Assembly (NCBI GenBank): GCA_016717335.1
Contig: JADKFS010000003.1
Location: forward strand, 310,001 to 374,000
Direction of reading: 5' to 3'
Length of the DNA stretch: 64,000 nt
DNA from: Candidatus Ribeiella danica
GTDB taxonomy: Bacteria; Chloroflexota; Chloroflexia; Chloroflexales; Roseiflexaceae
The stretch's first letter is position 1. Each line of letters opens with the position of its first letter. Below, piece after piece: positions 34,934 through 46,654 of the stretch. Made by a program: the position numbers and the translations under genes. The notes beneath the pieces were generated by a model, which searched no databases, had not been told where the DNA came from, and worked only from the letters and a program-made list of their open reading frames with translations.

Positions 34934-36289
34934 TCACCCCTCCAGCAGCAGCGTCTCCGGGTCCTCGATCAGCTCCTTGATCCGCACCAGGAAGCGCACT
35001 GCCGTGTTGCCGTCGACGATGCGGTGATCGTACGAGAGCGCGACGTACATCATGGGCCGGATGATTACCTGCCCGCCCAGCGCGATCGGCCGCTCCTCGA
35101 TCTTGTGCATGCCCAGGATGCCAACCTGCGGCGCGTTCAGAATTGGCGTTGACATAAGCGATCCGAAGACGCCGCCGTTGGTGATCGTGAAGGTGCCGCC
35201 CTGCAGCTCGTTCAGCGTCAGCTTGTTCTCGCGGGCGCGCACGGCCAGGGCGGCAATCTCGCGCTCGATCTGCGCGAAGCTCTTGCGGTCGGCGTCGCGC
35301 AGCACCGGCACCACCAGCCCCTCCTCGACGCCGACGGCGATGCCGATGTCGTAGTAGTGCTTGATCACGATCTCGCTGCCCTGGATCTCTGCGTTGAGCG
35401 TCGGGAAGGCCTTCAGCGCGCCGATCGACGCCTTGGTGAAGAACGACATGAAGCCGAGGCCGATGCCGTGACGTTCCTTAAACGAGTCCTTGCGCCGCCT
35501 GCGAACCTCCATCACCGCACTCATGTCGATCTCGTTGAAGGTGGTCAGCATCGCCGCGGTGCGCTGCGACTCGACCAGGCGCTGCGCGATCGTCTGGCGG
35601 CGGCGGGTCATGCGCACGCGCTCCTCGCGGCGGCCGTCGGCGGGCGCCTGAGATTTGGGGCTTGGGGCTTGGGCCTCGGGCGCCGAGGGGGGCTGCGGTG
35701 CTGGCATGGTCGGCGGAGCGCTTGACTGCCGCTCTATTGCCGTGTCGGCCTGGTGCCCGGGTGCGCCGTCGGGCCGCAGCTGCGTCGAGACATCGTCCTT
35801 CGTCACGCGGCCGCCGGGGCCGCTGCCGGAGATCGCGCGGATGTCCACGCCCTGCTCGGCGGCCATGCGCTTGGCCACCGGCGTCGCCCTGGTCTCGCGC
35901 TCGTCGCCGGCCGGGACAGCTGGCTGAGGCTCGCCAGAGACCTCCAGGTCGCGGCGCGGCGCGCTCGTGCCGCCAGTGCCGGCCGGCGCGGGCGCGCCTG
36001 CCAGCGGCTGCGAAACGCCTGTAGAGCTGCCGTTGTGCTGGCCGGCTGCGGCGCCTGCGCCGATCGTGCCGATCACCTCGCCGACGCCGACGTTCTGGCC
36101 CTCGTCCTTGAGGATCTGCTCCAGCACGCCATCCTGCTCGGCCGCGACCTCGACGTTGACCTTGTCGGTCTCCAGATCGACCAGCGCCTCGCCGGCCGCG
36201 ACCGAATCGCCGACGCGCTTCATCCACTTGCCGATCGTGGCCTCGACGATCGACTCGCCCAGCGCCGGGACGCGAATTTCGCCTGACAT
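34934..36289 (-). CDS. sucB: 2-oxoglutarate dehydrogenase E2 (dihydrolipoyl succinyltransferase)
   Basis: 451 residues. Lipoyl domain about 1-78 with the lipoylated Lys in DLETDKVNVEV; E1/E3-binding domain about 133-170 (ATPVAKRMAAEQGVDIRAIS, GGRVTKDDV); catalytic domain from about 225 (TRRRQTIAQRLVESQ, TFNEIDMSAV, GLGFMSFFTKA, FTITNGGVFGSLMSTPI, with the catalytic His in LSYDHRIVDG). It transfers succinyl from lipoate to CoA in the citric acid cycle. Linkers are Gly/Ala/Pro-rich; one (PEAQAPSPKSQAPADG) is encoded by a GGGGCTTGG tandem repeat. It follows the E1 gene by 189 bases of repeats. Confidence 0.95.
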   Translation of the reverse strand: MSGEIRVPALGESIVEATIGKWMKRVGDSVAAGEALVDLETDKVNVEVAAEQDGVLEQILKDEGQNVGVGEVIGTIGAGAAAGQHNGSSTGVSQPLAGAPAPAGTGGTSAPRRDLEVSGEPQPAVPAGDERETRATPVAKRMAAEQGVDIRAISGSGPGGRVTKDDVSTQLRPDGAPGHQADTAIERQSSAPPTMPAPQPPSAPEAQAPSPKSQAPADGRREERVRMTRRRQTIAQRLVESQRTAAMLTTFNEIDMSAVMEVRRRRKDSFKERHGIGLGFMSFFTKASIGALKAFPTLNAEIQGSEIVIKHYYDIGIAVGVEEGLVVPVLRDADRKSFAQIEREIAALAVRARENKLTLNELQGGTFTITNGGVFGSLMSTPILNAPQVGILGMHKIEERPIALGGQVIIRPMMYVALSYDHRIVDGNTAVRFLVRIKELIEDPETLLLEG

Positions 36290-36301
36290 TACTTGCTCCT
36301 G

Positions 36302-36478
36302 GTAGTCAGTAGTCAGTCGACGGTAGTCGGTACCGCTGAGAGCCGTTGTACTTCATCGGTATTGGCTGCCGACAGCGGACTACCCGATCATTTCGGAATT
36401 CTTCGTTAGTCGCCGATCGTCGGTATCAACACGGTCTGACGTGTTTCACCGGTACTTGTACTGACTACTGACTACTGA

Positions 36479-36500
<22 letters not shown>
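36302..36500. repeat. GTAGTCA tandem array and mirrored pieces between sucA and sucB
   Basis: On the right side about nine units of ACTGACT type run to 36500; scattered complementary pieces (GTAGTCAGTAGTCAG near 36302) make a loose inverted repeat. The right end enters the sucA gene: its final residues KSVVSSQ and TAG stop are array sequence. Otherwise the 189-base gap shows nothing. Confidence 0.8.
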
Positions 36501-39292
<2,792 letters not shown>

Positions 39293-39422
39293 AATCTGCC
39301 TTGGGCTCATGTGCGGCCGCGCCGTGTGCTCCGTGCCAGGCTGCGCGGCTGGTGCAGGCGAATGGTTGTGCGCGTAGAAGTATAGAGGACGGTTATAGCA
39401 GCGTCAAGCAGATTTCGTTCCG

Positions 39423-39692
39423 CGGGGGCTGCGCGCCCCCCGTGCCCCTGCGGGCGGGGCTTGCGCCCCTGGACCCCAAGGTGACAAGGTGACAAGGTGA
39501 CAAGGTGACAAGGTGACAACAGGCTTGGAGCGATGGACAGGTGGCGCAGCCCGTTGCACCCGCCCGGTCGGAATGTGGCTGGGCATGCGCCACAGGATCG
39601 AACGTGAGACGGCATCAGGTGCCGGAGGAGGCCCGGGGGAACCGGCGAGGGCTCCCGGGCGGGGGCTGGGGGCGCAGCGCCCCGGAAGCAAA
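39423..39692 (+). repeat. Element E copy D (about 270 bp)
   Basis: Head GGGGGCTGCGCGCCCCCC, then TGCCCCTGCGGGCGGGG and GCGCCCCTGGACCCC; an inserted array of GGTGACAA units (39478-39518); a core with GGAATGTGGCTGGGCATGCG then CCAC; and tail GGGGGAACCGGCG followed by GGCGCAGCGCCCCGG. The same order is found in copies A, B and C. No ORF of its own. The 510-base gap 39293-39802 is otherwise without recognisable features. Confidence 0.75.
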
Positions 39693-39802
39693 GGCCCCTG
39701 ATGTCATTTAACTGATCGCGATCTGGTATGAAAAGCAGATTGATCCGGCGCCCCATCCCATCTATAGTGAGGTGCTGAGGACAGGTTCTGTGGAGAGATC
39801 CT

Positions 39803-42800
39803 ATGTGTGTGGCACCTGCTTTGGCCGATGAGGCCGGGCGGCTTCAGTCGATGTGGTCCCTGGGTTTGCTTGAAGCCCTGCCGGAAGAGCGCTTCGACCG
39901 AATTACGCGGATGGCAGCGCGCCTGTTCGAGACGCCGATCGCGCTGATCAGCCTGGTCGATGGCGGCCGGGTCCAGCTGAAGTCGCGCCTGGGGCTGGCG
40001 CTCTCCGAAACGGCGTGCGCTGGCGCGTTCTGCGCGCACACGATCCTCGAGGGCGGCGGCCTGCTGGTGCCGGACGCGCTGCTCGATCCGCGATTTGCCG
40101 ACAGCCCGCTCGTCGCCGGCCCACCGCACCTGCGCTTCTACGCCGGCCTGTCGCTCTCGGCGCCCGATGGCAGCCGTGCCGGCACGCTATGTGTCATGGG
40201 CGACCAGCCGCGCGGCTTCGGCGCTGCCGACTGGGCGGCGCTGCGCGACCTGGCCGCCTGGGCCGAGCGCGAGCTGCGGGAGTCCGAGCCTCAGCGCGAC
40301 CTGGCCGCCTGGGCCGAGCGCGAGCAGCGCTGCCGCTCGGTCGTGGCGGCGATACGTGAGGGGATCGTTGTTCAGGACGCCGACGGCAGCGTGCAGACGT
40401 TGAACGCCAGCGCCGAGCGTATGCTTGGCCTCACCGAGAAGCAGATGATCGGCGGGGCCTTGTTCGATCGGTACGCGCCTCCTATCCGCGAGGATGGCTC
40501 GCCGTTCCCCCCCGAGGCCAACCCGATCTTGCTCTCGCTCCGCACCGGCCGGCCCTGCACGAACGTGGTGCTGGGGCTGCCCGGGCCGGAGGGCCAGCCG
40601 TGCTGGATCTCGGTCAACACGCAGCCGATGTTTCGTGAGGGCGAGCCGGCGCCCTACGCGGTCGTGTGCACCCTGGCCGACATCACCGAGCGCAAGCAGG
40701 CCGAGCAGTCGCAGCGTGAGGCCAACGATCGCTTCCGGGTGCTCGTCGAGGGGCTCCCGGTGATCACCTATATCGCGGCGCTCGACGAGCTCAGCAGCAC
40801 GATCTACACCAGCCCGCAGATCGAGTCGCTGCTGGGCTTCACGCAGGCCGAGTGGATGGCCGACCACCGGCTGTGGTTCAAGCAGATCCACCCCGACGAT
40901 CAGCAGCGCGTGCTGGAAGACAATGCGCGCCTGCACGCCACGAATGTGTCGACGCCATCCGAGTATCGCATGCTCACGCGCGGCGGCAAGGTCAAGTGGT
41001 TTCGCGACGCGGCGGTGATCGTCCGAGATGAAGCCGGGCAGCCGCGCTTCATGCAGGGGATGATGTTCGACATCACCGAGCGCAAGGCAACCGAGGCGGC
41101 CCTGCAGGAGAGCGAGGAGCGCTACCGCAACCTGGTCGATTGCGCGCAAGATGTCATTTTCACGCTTGGGCTGGACGGTAGCATTACCTCGATCAACCCA
41201 TCTTTTGAGATCAGCATGGGCTGGTCATCGGCCGAGTGGCTCGGCCGATCCTTCGACCCGCTGGTGCATGGTGACGATCGGCACGTGGCGAGGGCGGCGA
41301 TCGCGCGCGCGCTGGCCGGCGAACGGCCGGAGGCGTTCGATCTGCGCGTGCGGACGGCCGCGGGGGGCTACCGGCACGGCGAGTTTACGATCACGGCCCA
41401 GGTTCAGCATGGCGCGGTCGTCGGCGTCCTGGGCATTGGCCGCGACATCGCCGAGCGCCGCCAGGCTGAGGCGGCCCTGCGGATCAGCGAGGCGCGCAAC
41501 CGCGCGCTGATCGACGCGCTGCCGGACCTGATGTTTCGCCTGAGCCGAGATGGCGTGTATCTGGATTACAAGGCTGATCGGCTGAGCGATCTGTTTCTCC
41601 CGCCCGAGCAGTTTCTCGACCGGACGATCTACGATGTGATGCCGCCGGAGCTGGCGCGACAGTTTCACGACTGTATCGCGCAGGCTCTGCAGACCGCCGC
41701 GGTTCAGGTGCTGGAGTACCAGTTGACAATGGACGGTGCGCCGCGCGACTTCGAGGCGCGCGTGGTGGTCTGCGGCGAGCACGAGGTGCTGATGATCGTG
41801 CGCGAGATCACCGAGCGCAAGAATGTCGAGCGGATGAAGAACGAGTTCGTCTCGACGGTGAGCCACGAGCTGCGCACGCCGCTCACGTCGATCCGCGGCT
41901 CGCTCGGCCTGATCGCCGGCGGCGTCACCGGCGAGATACCCGAGAAGGCGCGCACGATGGTCGACATCGCGTACAAGAACAGCGAGCGATTGGTGCGGCT
42001 GATCAACGATATTCTGGACATCGAGAAGATCGAGTCGGGCAAGATGACCTTCAAGTTCCGGCCGGTGAACCTTGGCGCCCTGGTGGAGCAGGCGGTCGAG
42101 ACCAATCGAGGCTATGGCCGGCAGTTCAACGTCACCTTCACGTTCGAGAATGAGGCCGCCGACGCCAGGGTCAACGTCGACGACGATCGTCTGATCCAGG
42201 CGCTGACAAACCTGCTCTCGAACGCCGCGAAGTTCTCGCCGCCCGAGGATAGCGTGTCGGTGTCGGTGCAGCGGCTCGGCGGCCTGCTGCGCATCGCGAT
42301 CCGCGACCATGGCACGGGCATTCCGGAGACCTTCCGCGGCCGGCTGTTCGAGAAGTTTGCCCAGGCCGACTCGTCGGACACGCGCCAGAAGGGTGGCACC
42401 GGCCTGGGCCTGAGCATCTCGAAGGCGATCGTCGAGAAGCTGGGCGGGCAGATCGACTGCCAGAGCCGGCTCGGCCGCGGTACGACCTTCTTCGTGGATC
42501 TGCCCGAGTGGCATGAGCTAGCGCCCGACCAGGCGCCCGCGGCCGGCGCGCGGCCGACGCCGGCGGTGCTGGTGTGCGAGCGCGACCCGGATGTGGCCGC
42601 GCTGCTGGCGATGATGCTTGGCGCCGGCGGGTTCGCGGCCGATCTCGCCCATAGCGCGGCGCAGGCCCACCAGCTGCTGGGGCGGCGCGAGTATAGCGCG
42701 CTCATCCTCGATGCGGCGCTGCCCGGGCCGGAGATTCTGCTGCCGACTTCCAAGCAGTCCGCGCAGCCGATCAACTACGACCTGCCGATCGTGGTCATCT

Positions 42801-42952
42801 CAGGTCGCGACGATCCGAGCCGGCAGGTGCTCCGCAGCATTGCGTCGTCGGTCGTCGACTGGATCGTGCGGCCGATCGACCAGCTACGCCTGCTTGCCGC
42901 GGTCGAGCAGGCGGTCGGCCGGCCGGCGCAGGCCCGTGTCGAACGCGTTTGA
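39803..42952 (+). CDS. GAF/PAS hybrid sensor histidine kinase
   Basis: 1049 residues, no membrane segment, so a cytoplasmic sensor. GAF about 20-155 (FETPIALISLVDGGRVQLKS, CAGAFCAHTIL); four PAS-type domains follow (about 175-300, 305-435, 440-555, 560-680), each ending in an ITERK-like helix. HisKA has His688 in STVSHELRTPLTSIRGS; the ATPase has NLLSNAAKFSPPED, DHGTGIPETFRGRLFEKF and GGTGLGLSISKAIVEKLGG. The C-terminus is a receiver-like domain with Asp in LILDAALPG, but the usual Lys is Arg (WIVRPID). A 51-base offset tandem duplication gives LAAWAERE twice at about residues 149-175. First gene of a three-gene signalling operon. Confidence 0.92.
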   Translation: MCVAPALADEAGRLQSMWSLGLLEALPEERFDRITRMAARLFETPIALISLVDGGRVQLKSRLGLALSETACAGAFCAHTILEGGGLLVPDALLDPRFADSPLVAGPPHLRFYAGLSLSAPDGSRAGTLCVMGDQPRGFGAADWAALRDLAAWAERELRESEPQRDLAAWAEREQRCRSVVAAIREGIVVQDADGSVQTLNASAERMLGLTEKQMIGGALFDRYAPPIREDGSPFPPEANPILLSLRTGRPCTNVVLGLPGPEGQPCWISVNTQPMFREGEPAPYAVVCTLADITERKQAEQSQREANDRFRVLVEGLPVITYIAALDELSSTIYTSPQIESLLGFTQAEWMADHRLWFKQIHPDDQQRVLEDNARLHATNVSTPSEYRMLTRGGKVKWFRDAAVIVRDEAGQPRFMQGMMFDITERKATEAALQESEERYRNLVDCAQDVIFTLGLDGSITSINPSFEISMGWSSAEWLGRSFDPLVHGDDRHVARAAIARALAGERPEAFDLRVRTAAGGYRHGEFTITAQVQHGAVVGVLGIGRDIAERRQAEAALRISEARNRALIDALPDLMFRLSRDGVYLDYKADRLSDLFLPPEQFLDRTIYDVMPPELARQFHDCIAQALQTAAVQVLEYQLTMDGAPRDFEARVVVCGEHEVLMIVREITERKNVERMKNEFVSTVSHELRTPLTSIRGSLGLIAGGVTGEIPEKARTMVDIAYKNSERLVRLINDILDIEKIESGKMTFKFRPVNLGALVEQAVETNRGYGRQFNVTFTFENEAADARVNVDDDRLIQALTNLLSNAAKFSPPEDSVSVSVQRLGGLLRIAIRDHGTGIPETFRGRLFEKFAQADSSDTRQKGGTGLGLSISKAIVEKLGGQIDCQSRLGRGTTFFVDLPEWHELAPDQAPAAGARPTPAVLVCERDPDVAALLAMMLGAGGFAADLAHSAAQAHQLLGRREYSALILDAALPGPEILLPTSKQSAQPINYDLPIVVISGRDDPSRQVLRSIASSVVDWIVRPIDQLRLLAAVEQAVGRPAQARVERV

Positions 42953-42967
42953 TTTCGGAGTCTTGTG

Positions 42968-45028
42968 ATGAGCACTCTCTCCCTGAAGCGCATTTTGATG
43001 GTTGAAGATGAGCCGGACATCCAAGCGGTCGCGCAGCTTGCGCTCGAGGGGATCGGCGGTTTTGACGTGCGGATGTGCGGCTCCGGCGACGAGGCCATCC
43101 ACGCTGGCCCGGCGTTTCACCCCGACCTGATCCTGCTGGATGTTATGATGCCGGGCCGGGACGGGCTCAGCACGCTGAGCGCGCTGCGGGAGATTCCGCA
43201 GACTGCCGGGACGCCGGTCGTCTTCATGACGGCGAAGGTCCAGCCGCACGAGATTGCGCTGTACAAACACCTGGGCGTGCTGGATGTGCTCGCCAAGCCG
43301 TTCGACCCGATGCTGCTCTCGGCGACGATCCGGTCGATCTGGCAGCAGAGCCAGCCGCCGGACATGGCGTCCGATCTGCACGCACTGTCGGAGTCGTACG
43401 CCGCTCGCATTCCCGCGAAGCTGGTGGAGATCGAGCAGGCCTACGCGGCGGCGCACGAGTCGCGCAGCCAGGATGATCTGCAGACCCTCCATCGGCTCGC
43501 GCACAGCATGAACGGCAGCGGGGCGACGTTTGGCTTTCACCGGGTGAGCGAGGCCGCGCGCGCCCTGGAGCGCGCGATTGCGCCGCGAGGTGGCGGGCAG
43601 GCGCCAACCGCGCAGCAGTGGGCCGAGATCGCTTCCAAGATCGCGACTCTGAGGCAGGCGGCGCAGGCGCCCGCCGGCGAGCCGCCGGGCGATGCGATCG
43701 CGCTCGATATCTCGGTCGCGGCATTGCCCCGCCGCGCGGAAGCCGCCGGCCAGCCCGACAACCGGCTGATCTTTCTGGCCGATCTGGCGCCTGAGCTGGC
43801 GCTCGACCTCACGGCGCAGCTCGGGCACTTTGGCTACGCGGTCTCATCCTGGGCCTCGCTCGACGATCTTCGCCGGGCGGTCGAGTGTGGCTCGCCGGCG
43901 GCGATCATTGTCGGGTCGAGCGCGGGCGGCGACGATAGCGCGCTGTGTGACGCACTGTCCGCCATTCACGAGAGCACCCCTGCGCCGCCGGTGATCTTCC
44001 TCTCGGATCGGGCCGACATGGCCGCGCGGCTGCAGGCGGTGCGGCTAGGCGCAAACGCCCTTTTTGCCCTGCCGGTCAACATCATCGCGCTGATCGACAA
44101 GCTGGACACGCTGACGGCGCACCATGCCCGCGAGCCGTACCGCATTCTGATCGTGGACGACGAGGCCGAGCTGGCGGGCTACTACGCCGCCACGCTGCGC
44201 GAGGCCGGGATGCTGCCGGCCTTCGCCACCGACCCGATGCAGGCGGTGCAGCTGCTGGCCGAGTTCCGGCCCGACCTGATCCTGATGGACATGTACATGC
44301 CGGGATGCGACGGGCTCGACCTGGCGGCCGTCATTCGTCAGCAGGAAGACTACGTCAGCATTCCGATCGTGTTTCTCTCGGGCGAGACCAACCGCGACAT
44401 GCAGCTAGAGGCGATGCGAATAGGCGGCGACGATTTCATGACCAAGCCGGTCAAGCCCGACCACCTGGTCATGGCGGTGACTAACCGGGTCGAGCGATCA
44501 CGCGTGCTGCGCTCGTTCATGGTGCGCGATAGCCTGACCGGCCTGTTCAACCACACCGTGATCAAGGAGCGGCTGGAGGTTGAGCTGGCGCGCGCGCGGC
44601 GCAGCCAGACTCCGCTGGCCTTCGCGATCATCGACCTCGACCACTTCAAGCAGGTGAATGACACCTACGGGCATCCGACCGGCGACCGGGTGCTGAAGAG
44701 TCTGTCGCGGCTGCTGCAGCAGCGCCTGCGCCGCACCGATGTGATCGGCCGCTACGGCGGCGAGGAGTTCGCGGTGGTGCTCGCCGGCAGCGATGGGCCG
44801 GCCGCGACCCTGGTGATGGACGCGATCCGCGCCGACCTGATGCAGGTACGCCAGCAGGCCGGCGACCAGGAGTTTGCCGTGACGTTCAGCTGTGGGATTG
44901 CGAGCTTTCCGGGCTGCCAGGAGGGGCCGGCGCTGGCCGACCTGGCCGACCGGGCGCTCTACGAGGCCAAGCGCCGCGGCCGAAACCGAGTCGTGCTCGC
45001 GGATAAGGATGCGGCAGTGGCACGATAA
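42968..45028 (+). CDS. REC-Hpt-REC-REC-GGDEF phosphorelay/diguanylate cyclase
   Basis: 686 residues (GTG three bases earlier possible). First receiver with Asp58 in ILLDVMMPGRDG; Hpt domain with His179 in RLAHSMNGSGATFG; a second receiver-like stretch (about 255-385) without a clear phospho-Asp; third receiver with Asp441 in ILMDMYMPGCDG and Lys in TKPVKPD; GGDEF domain from about 520 with DSLTGLFNH, FAIIDLDHFKQVNDTYGH and the active-site loop RYGGEEF. It should receive phosphate from the kinase encoded 15 bases upstream and make cyclic di-GMP. An allosteric RxxD site is not obvious before GGEEF. Confidence 0.92.
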   Translation: MSTLSLKRILMVEDEPDIQAVAQLALEGIGGFDVRMCGSGDEAIHAGPAFHPDLILLDVMMPGRDGLSTLSALREIPQTAGTPVVFMTAKVQPHEIALYKHLGVLDVLAKPFDPMLLSATIRSIWQQSQPPDMASDLHALSESYAARIPAKLVEIEQAYAAAHESRSQDDLQTLHRLAHSMNGSGATFGFHRVSEAARALERAIAPRGGGQAPTAQQWAEIASKIATLRQAAQAPAGEPPGDAIALDISVAALPRRAEAAGQPDNRLIFLADLAPELALDLTAQLGHFGYAVSSWASLDDLRRAVECGSPAAIIVGSSAGGDDSALCDALSAIHESTPAPPVIFLSDRADMAARLQAVRLGANALFALPVNIIALIDKLDTLTAHHAREPYRILIVDDEAELAGYYAATLREAGMLPAFATDPMQAVQLLAEFRPDLILMDMYMPGCDGLDLAAVIRQQEDYVSIPIVFLSGETNRDMQLEAMRIGGDDFMTKPVKPDHLVMAVTNRVERSRVLRSFMVRDSLTGLFNHTVIKERLEVELARARRSQTPLAFAIIDLDHFKQVNDTYGHPTGDRVLKSLSRLLQQRLRRTDVIGRYGGEEFAVVLAGSDGPAATLVMDAIRADLMQVRQQAGDQEFAVTFSCGIASFPGCQEGPALADLADRALYEAKRRGRNRVVLADKDAAVAR

Positions 45029-45077
45029 ATGCTTTACCAGGGGCCAGATATCGGCGCTTTCGGCGAGTGGTGTAGCT

Positions 45078-45515
45078 ATGTCAAACATTCTGATTGTAGA
45101 CGACGAACAGATTATTTTGCATATGGTTGCCTCGATTGTCGAGGATATGGGGCATCACGCGCTGCTCGCCGTCGATGGCCGCGCCGCGCTCGGCCTGCTC
45201 GAACGCGAGCCTGAGCCGCCCGCGCTGGTGATCTCGGACATTATGATGCCGAACCTCGGCGGGGTGGGGCTCACGCAGGCGCTGCGGGACAACCCGCGGT
45301 TTCGGCATGTGCCGATTGTGCTGATGAGCGCGTCGTGCAATGCGCACCACGCAAACCTGGCCGATCACTTTCTCCCCAAGCCGTTCGATCTCGAGACGAT
45401 CGAGCAGTACATCGAGCGGTATGTCGAGCGGTGCGATCTCTACCTGGATATGGACCGGCTGCCCGATCTGACGCTGCCGAGCATGCGCGAGCGCCAGAGC
45501 GTGGCCGAGTACTGA
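45078..45515 (+). CDS. Single-domain response regulator
   Basis: 145 residues from the ATG at 45078; the longer frame from 44892 lies within the previous gene. A CheY-like receiver: ILIVDDEQIILHMV with the acidic pair, Asp54 in VISDIMMPNLGG, Ser/Thr in VLMSASCN and Lys in FLPKPFD. A C-terminal helix (ETIEQYIERYVERCDLYL) and short tail replace an output domain, so it acts by protein contact or as a phosphate sink. Third gene of the kinase operon, 49 bases after the GGDEF gene. Confidence 0.9.
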   Translation: MSNILIVDDEQIILHMVASIVEDMGHHALLAVDGRAALGLLEREPEPPALVISDIMMPNLGGVGLTQALRDNPRFRHVPIVLMSASCNAHHANLADHFLPKPFDLETIEQYIERYVERCDLYLDMDRLPDLTLPSMRERQSVAEY

Positions 45516-45530
45516 GGTTTTCTCGCCCCC

Positions 45531-46463
45531 TCAATCGGGCGCGACCTTGAGCCCATCCTTCGCCAGGATGCGCCGCGCGTCCTTCCCCGCGACAAAGGTA
45601 TAGAACTCGTGGATGGCGCGCGGCGCGCCGCGCTCGCGCGAGCGCAGCACGTGCCACTCCTGCTGCAAATTCACGCCCGCCAGGTCGATGATGCCGATAT
45701 CGCGCGTGCGCGGCAGGCGCGTCTGCGGGACGAACGCCAGGCCGAGCCCGTTGCGCACCGACTGGATGGTCATCGCGACCGCGTCGCACTCGAGCGCCAC
45801 CGTGATATCGGCCGCCCCGACACCGCGCCGCCGCAGCCCATCCTCGACGATCCGCCGCAGCGGCGTGCCGGCGCGCGGCAGGATCAGCGGCTGGTCGCGG
45901 ATCATCCCGGCCGGCACCTGCTCCTGCTGGAGCAGCGCGTGACCGCGCGGGCCGATCAGCAGCAGCCGCTCGACGCCCAGCACCTGCGACTCCCAGCCGC
46001 GCCGGCGCTGCTGCTCTTCCAGGAGCAGGACGTGGGCCTGGTGCTCCGTCAGCCACTCCAGCAGCGTCTCGAGCGGCGCGATCGTCACCGTCACCGTGAT
46101 GGCCGGAAAGCGAGTCCGAAATGCGGCCAGCAGCGGCGGCAGCAGCAGCTCGCCGCTCGATGGGGTGCACCCCACGATCACCCGGCCGCTGATCTGCCCG
46201 CGTAGCGCCCGGATGCTCTCCTCGGCGCGCGCCGACAGCGCCAGCATCTCGCGCGCCGACTCGACCAAGTCCTCGCCGGCGTGGGTCAGCAGCATCTGCT
46301 GGCCGACCCGCCGAAACAGCTTGACGTTGTCGAGGTGCGACTCGAGCGCGCGGATGTGCTGGCTGACGGCCGGCTGCGACATGTGGAGCCGCTCGGCCGC
46401 CGCGCTGTAGTTGCCGGACTCGACGACCGCCAGGAATGTTTGTAGGTGGATGGTGTTCAGCAT
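45531..46463 (-). CDS. LysR-family transcriptional regulator
   Basis: 310 residues from the ATG at 46463; the frame extends to 46598 and beyond but that part is tandem repeat DNA. HTH: LQTFLAVVESGNYSAAAERL, HMSQPAVSQHIRALESHL. The effector domain has RVIVGCTPSSGELLLPPLL, VLLLEEQ, and RNGLGLAFVPQTRLP. It resembles CysB/CbbR-type regulators that bind a small co-inducer. It faces away from its upstream neighbour only across a 190-base repeat array and is transcribed in the same direction as the antiporter gene. Target unknown. Confidence 0.92.
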   Translation of the reverse strand: MLNTIHLQTFLAVVESGNYSAAAERLHMSQPAVSQHIRALESHLDNVKLFRRVGQQMLLTHAGEDLVESAREMLALSARAEESIRALRGQISGRVIVGCTPSSGELLLPPLLAAFRTRFPAITVTVTIAPLETLLEWLTEHQAHVLLLEEQQRRRGWESQVLGVERLLLIGPRGHALLQQEQVPAGMIRDQPLILPRAGTPLRRIVEDGLRRRGVGAADITVALECDAVAMTIQSVRNGLGLAFVPQTRLPRTRDIGIIDLAGVNLQQEWHVLRSRERGAPRAIHEFYTFVAGKDARRILAKDGLKVAPD

Positions 46464-46466
46464 AGC

Positions 46467-46653
46467 CGTGACAAGGTGACAAGGTGACAAGGTGACGAGC
46501 GTTGAATGTTGAACGTTGAACGTTGAATGCCGACCCCTGACCTCTGATGCCTGACGAAGGTGACAAGGTGACAAGGTGACAAGGTGACAAGGCGACAAGG
46601 TGACAAGGCGAAGTTCCGGTCACCCGGTCACCCGGTCACCCGGTCACCCGGTC
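46467..46653. repeat. Nested tandem arrays: GTGACAAG, GTTGAACG, GTGACCGG
   Basis: Going up: three to four GTGACAAG units (46468-46497), GTTGAACGTTGAACGTTGAA units (46500-46530), CCTGACCTCTGATGCCTGAC, six GTGACAAG units (46559-46611), and five GTGACCGG/GTCACCCG units up to 46653, which touch the antiporter stop codon. The entire leader and promoter zone of the LysR gene is made of these repeats; no -35/-10 pair is recognisable. Confidence 0.85.
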
Positions 46654-46654
46654 A

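Noticed and set aside
39307..39756. 149-residue minus-strand ORF in the gap before the sensor kinase
   Set aside because: Made of element E and GGTGACAA repeat sequence; composition changes along it and no start signal is present.
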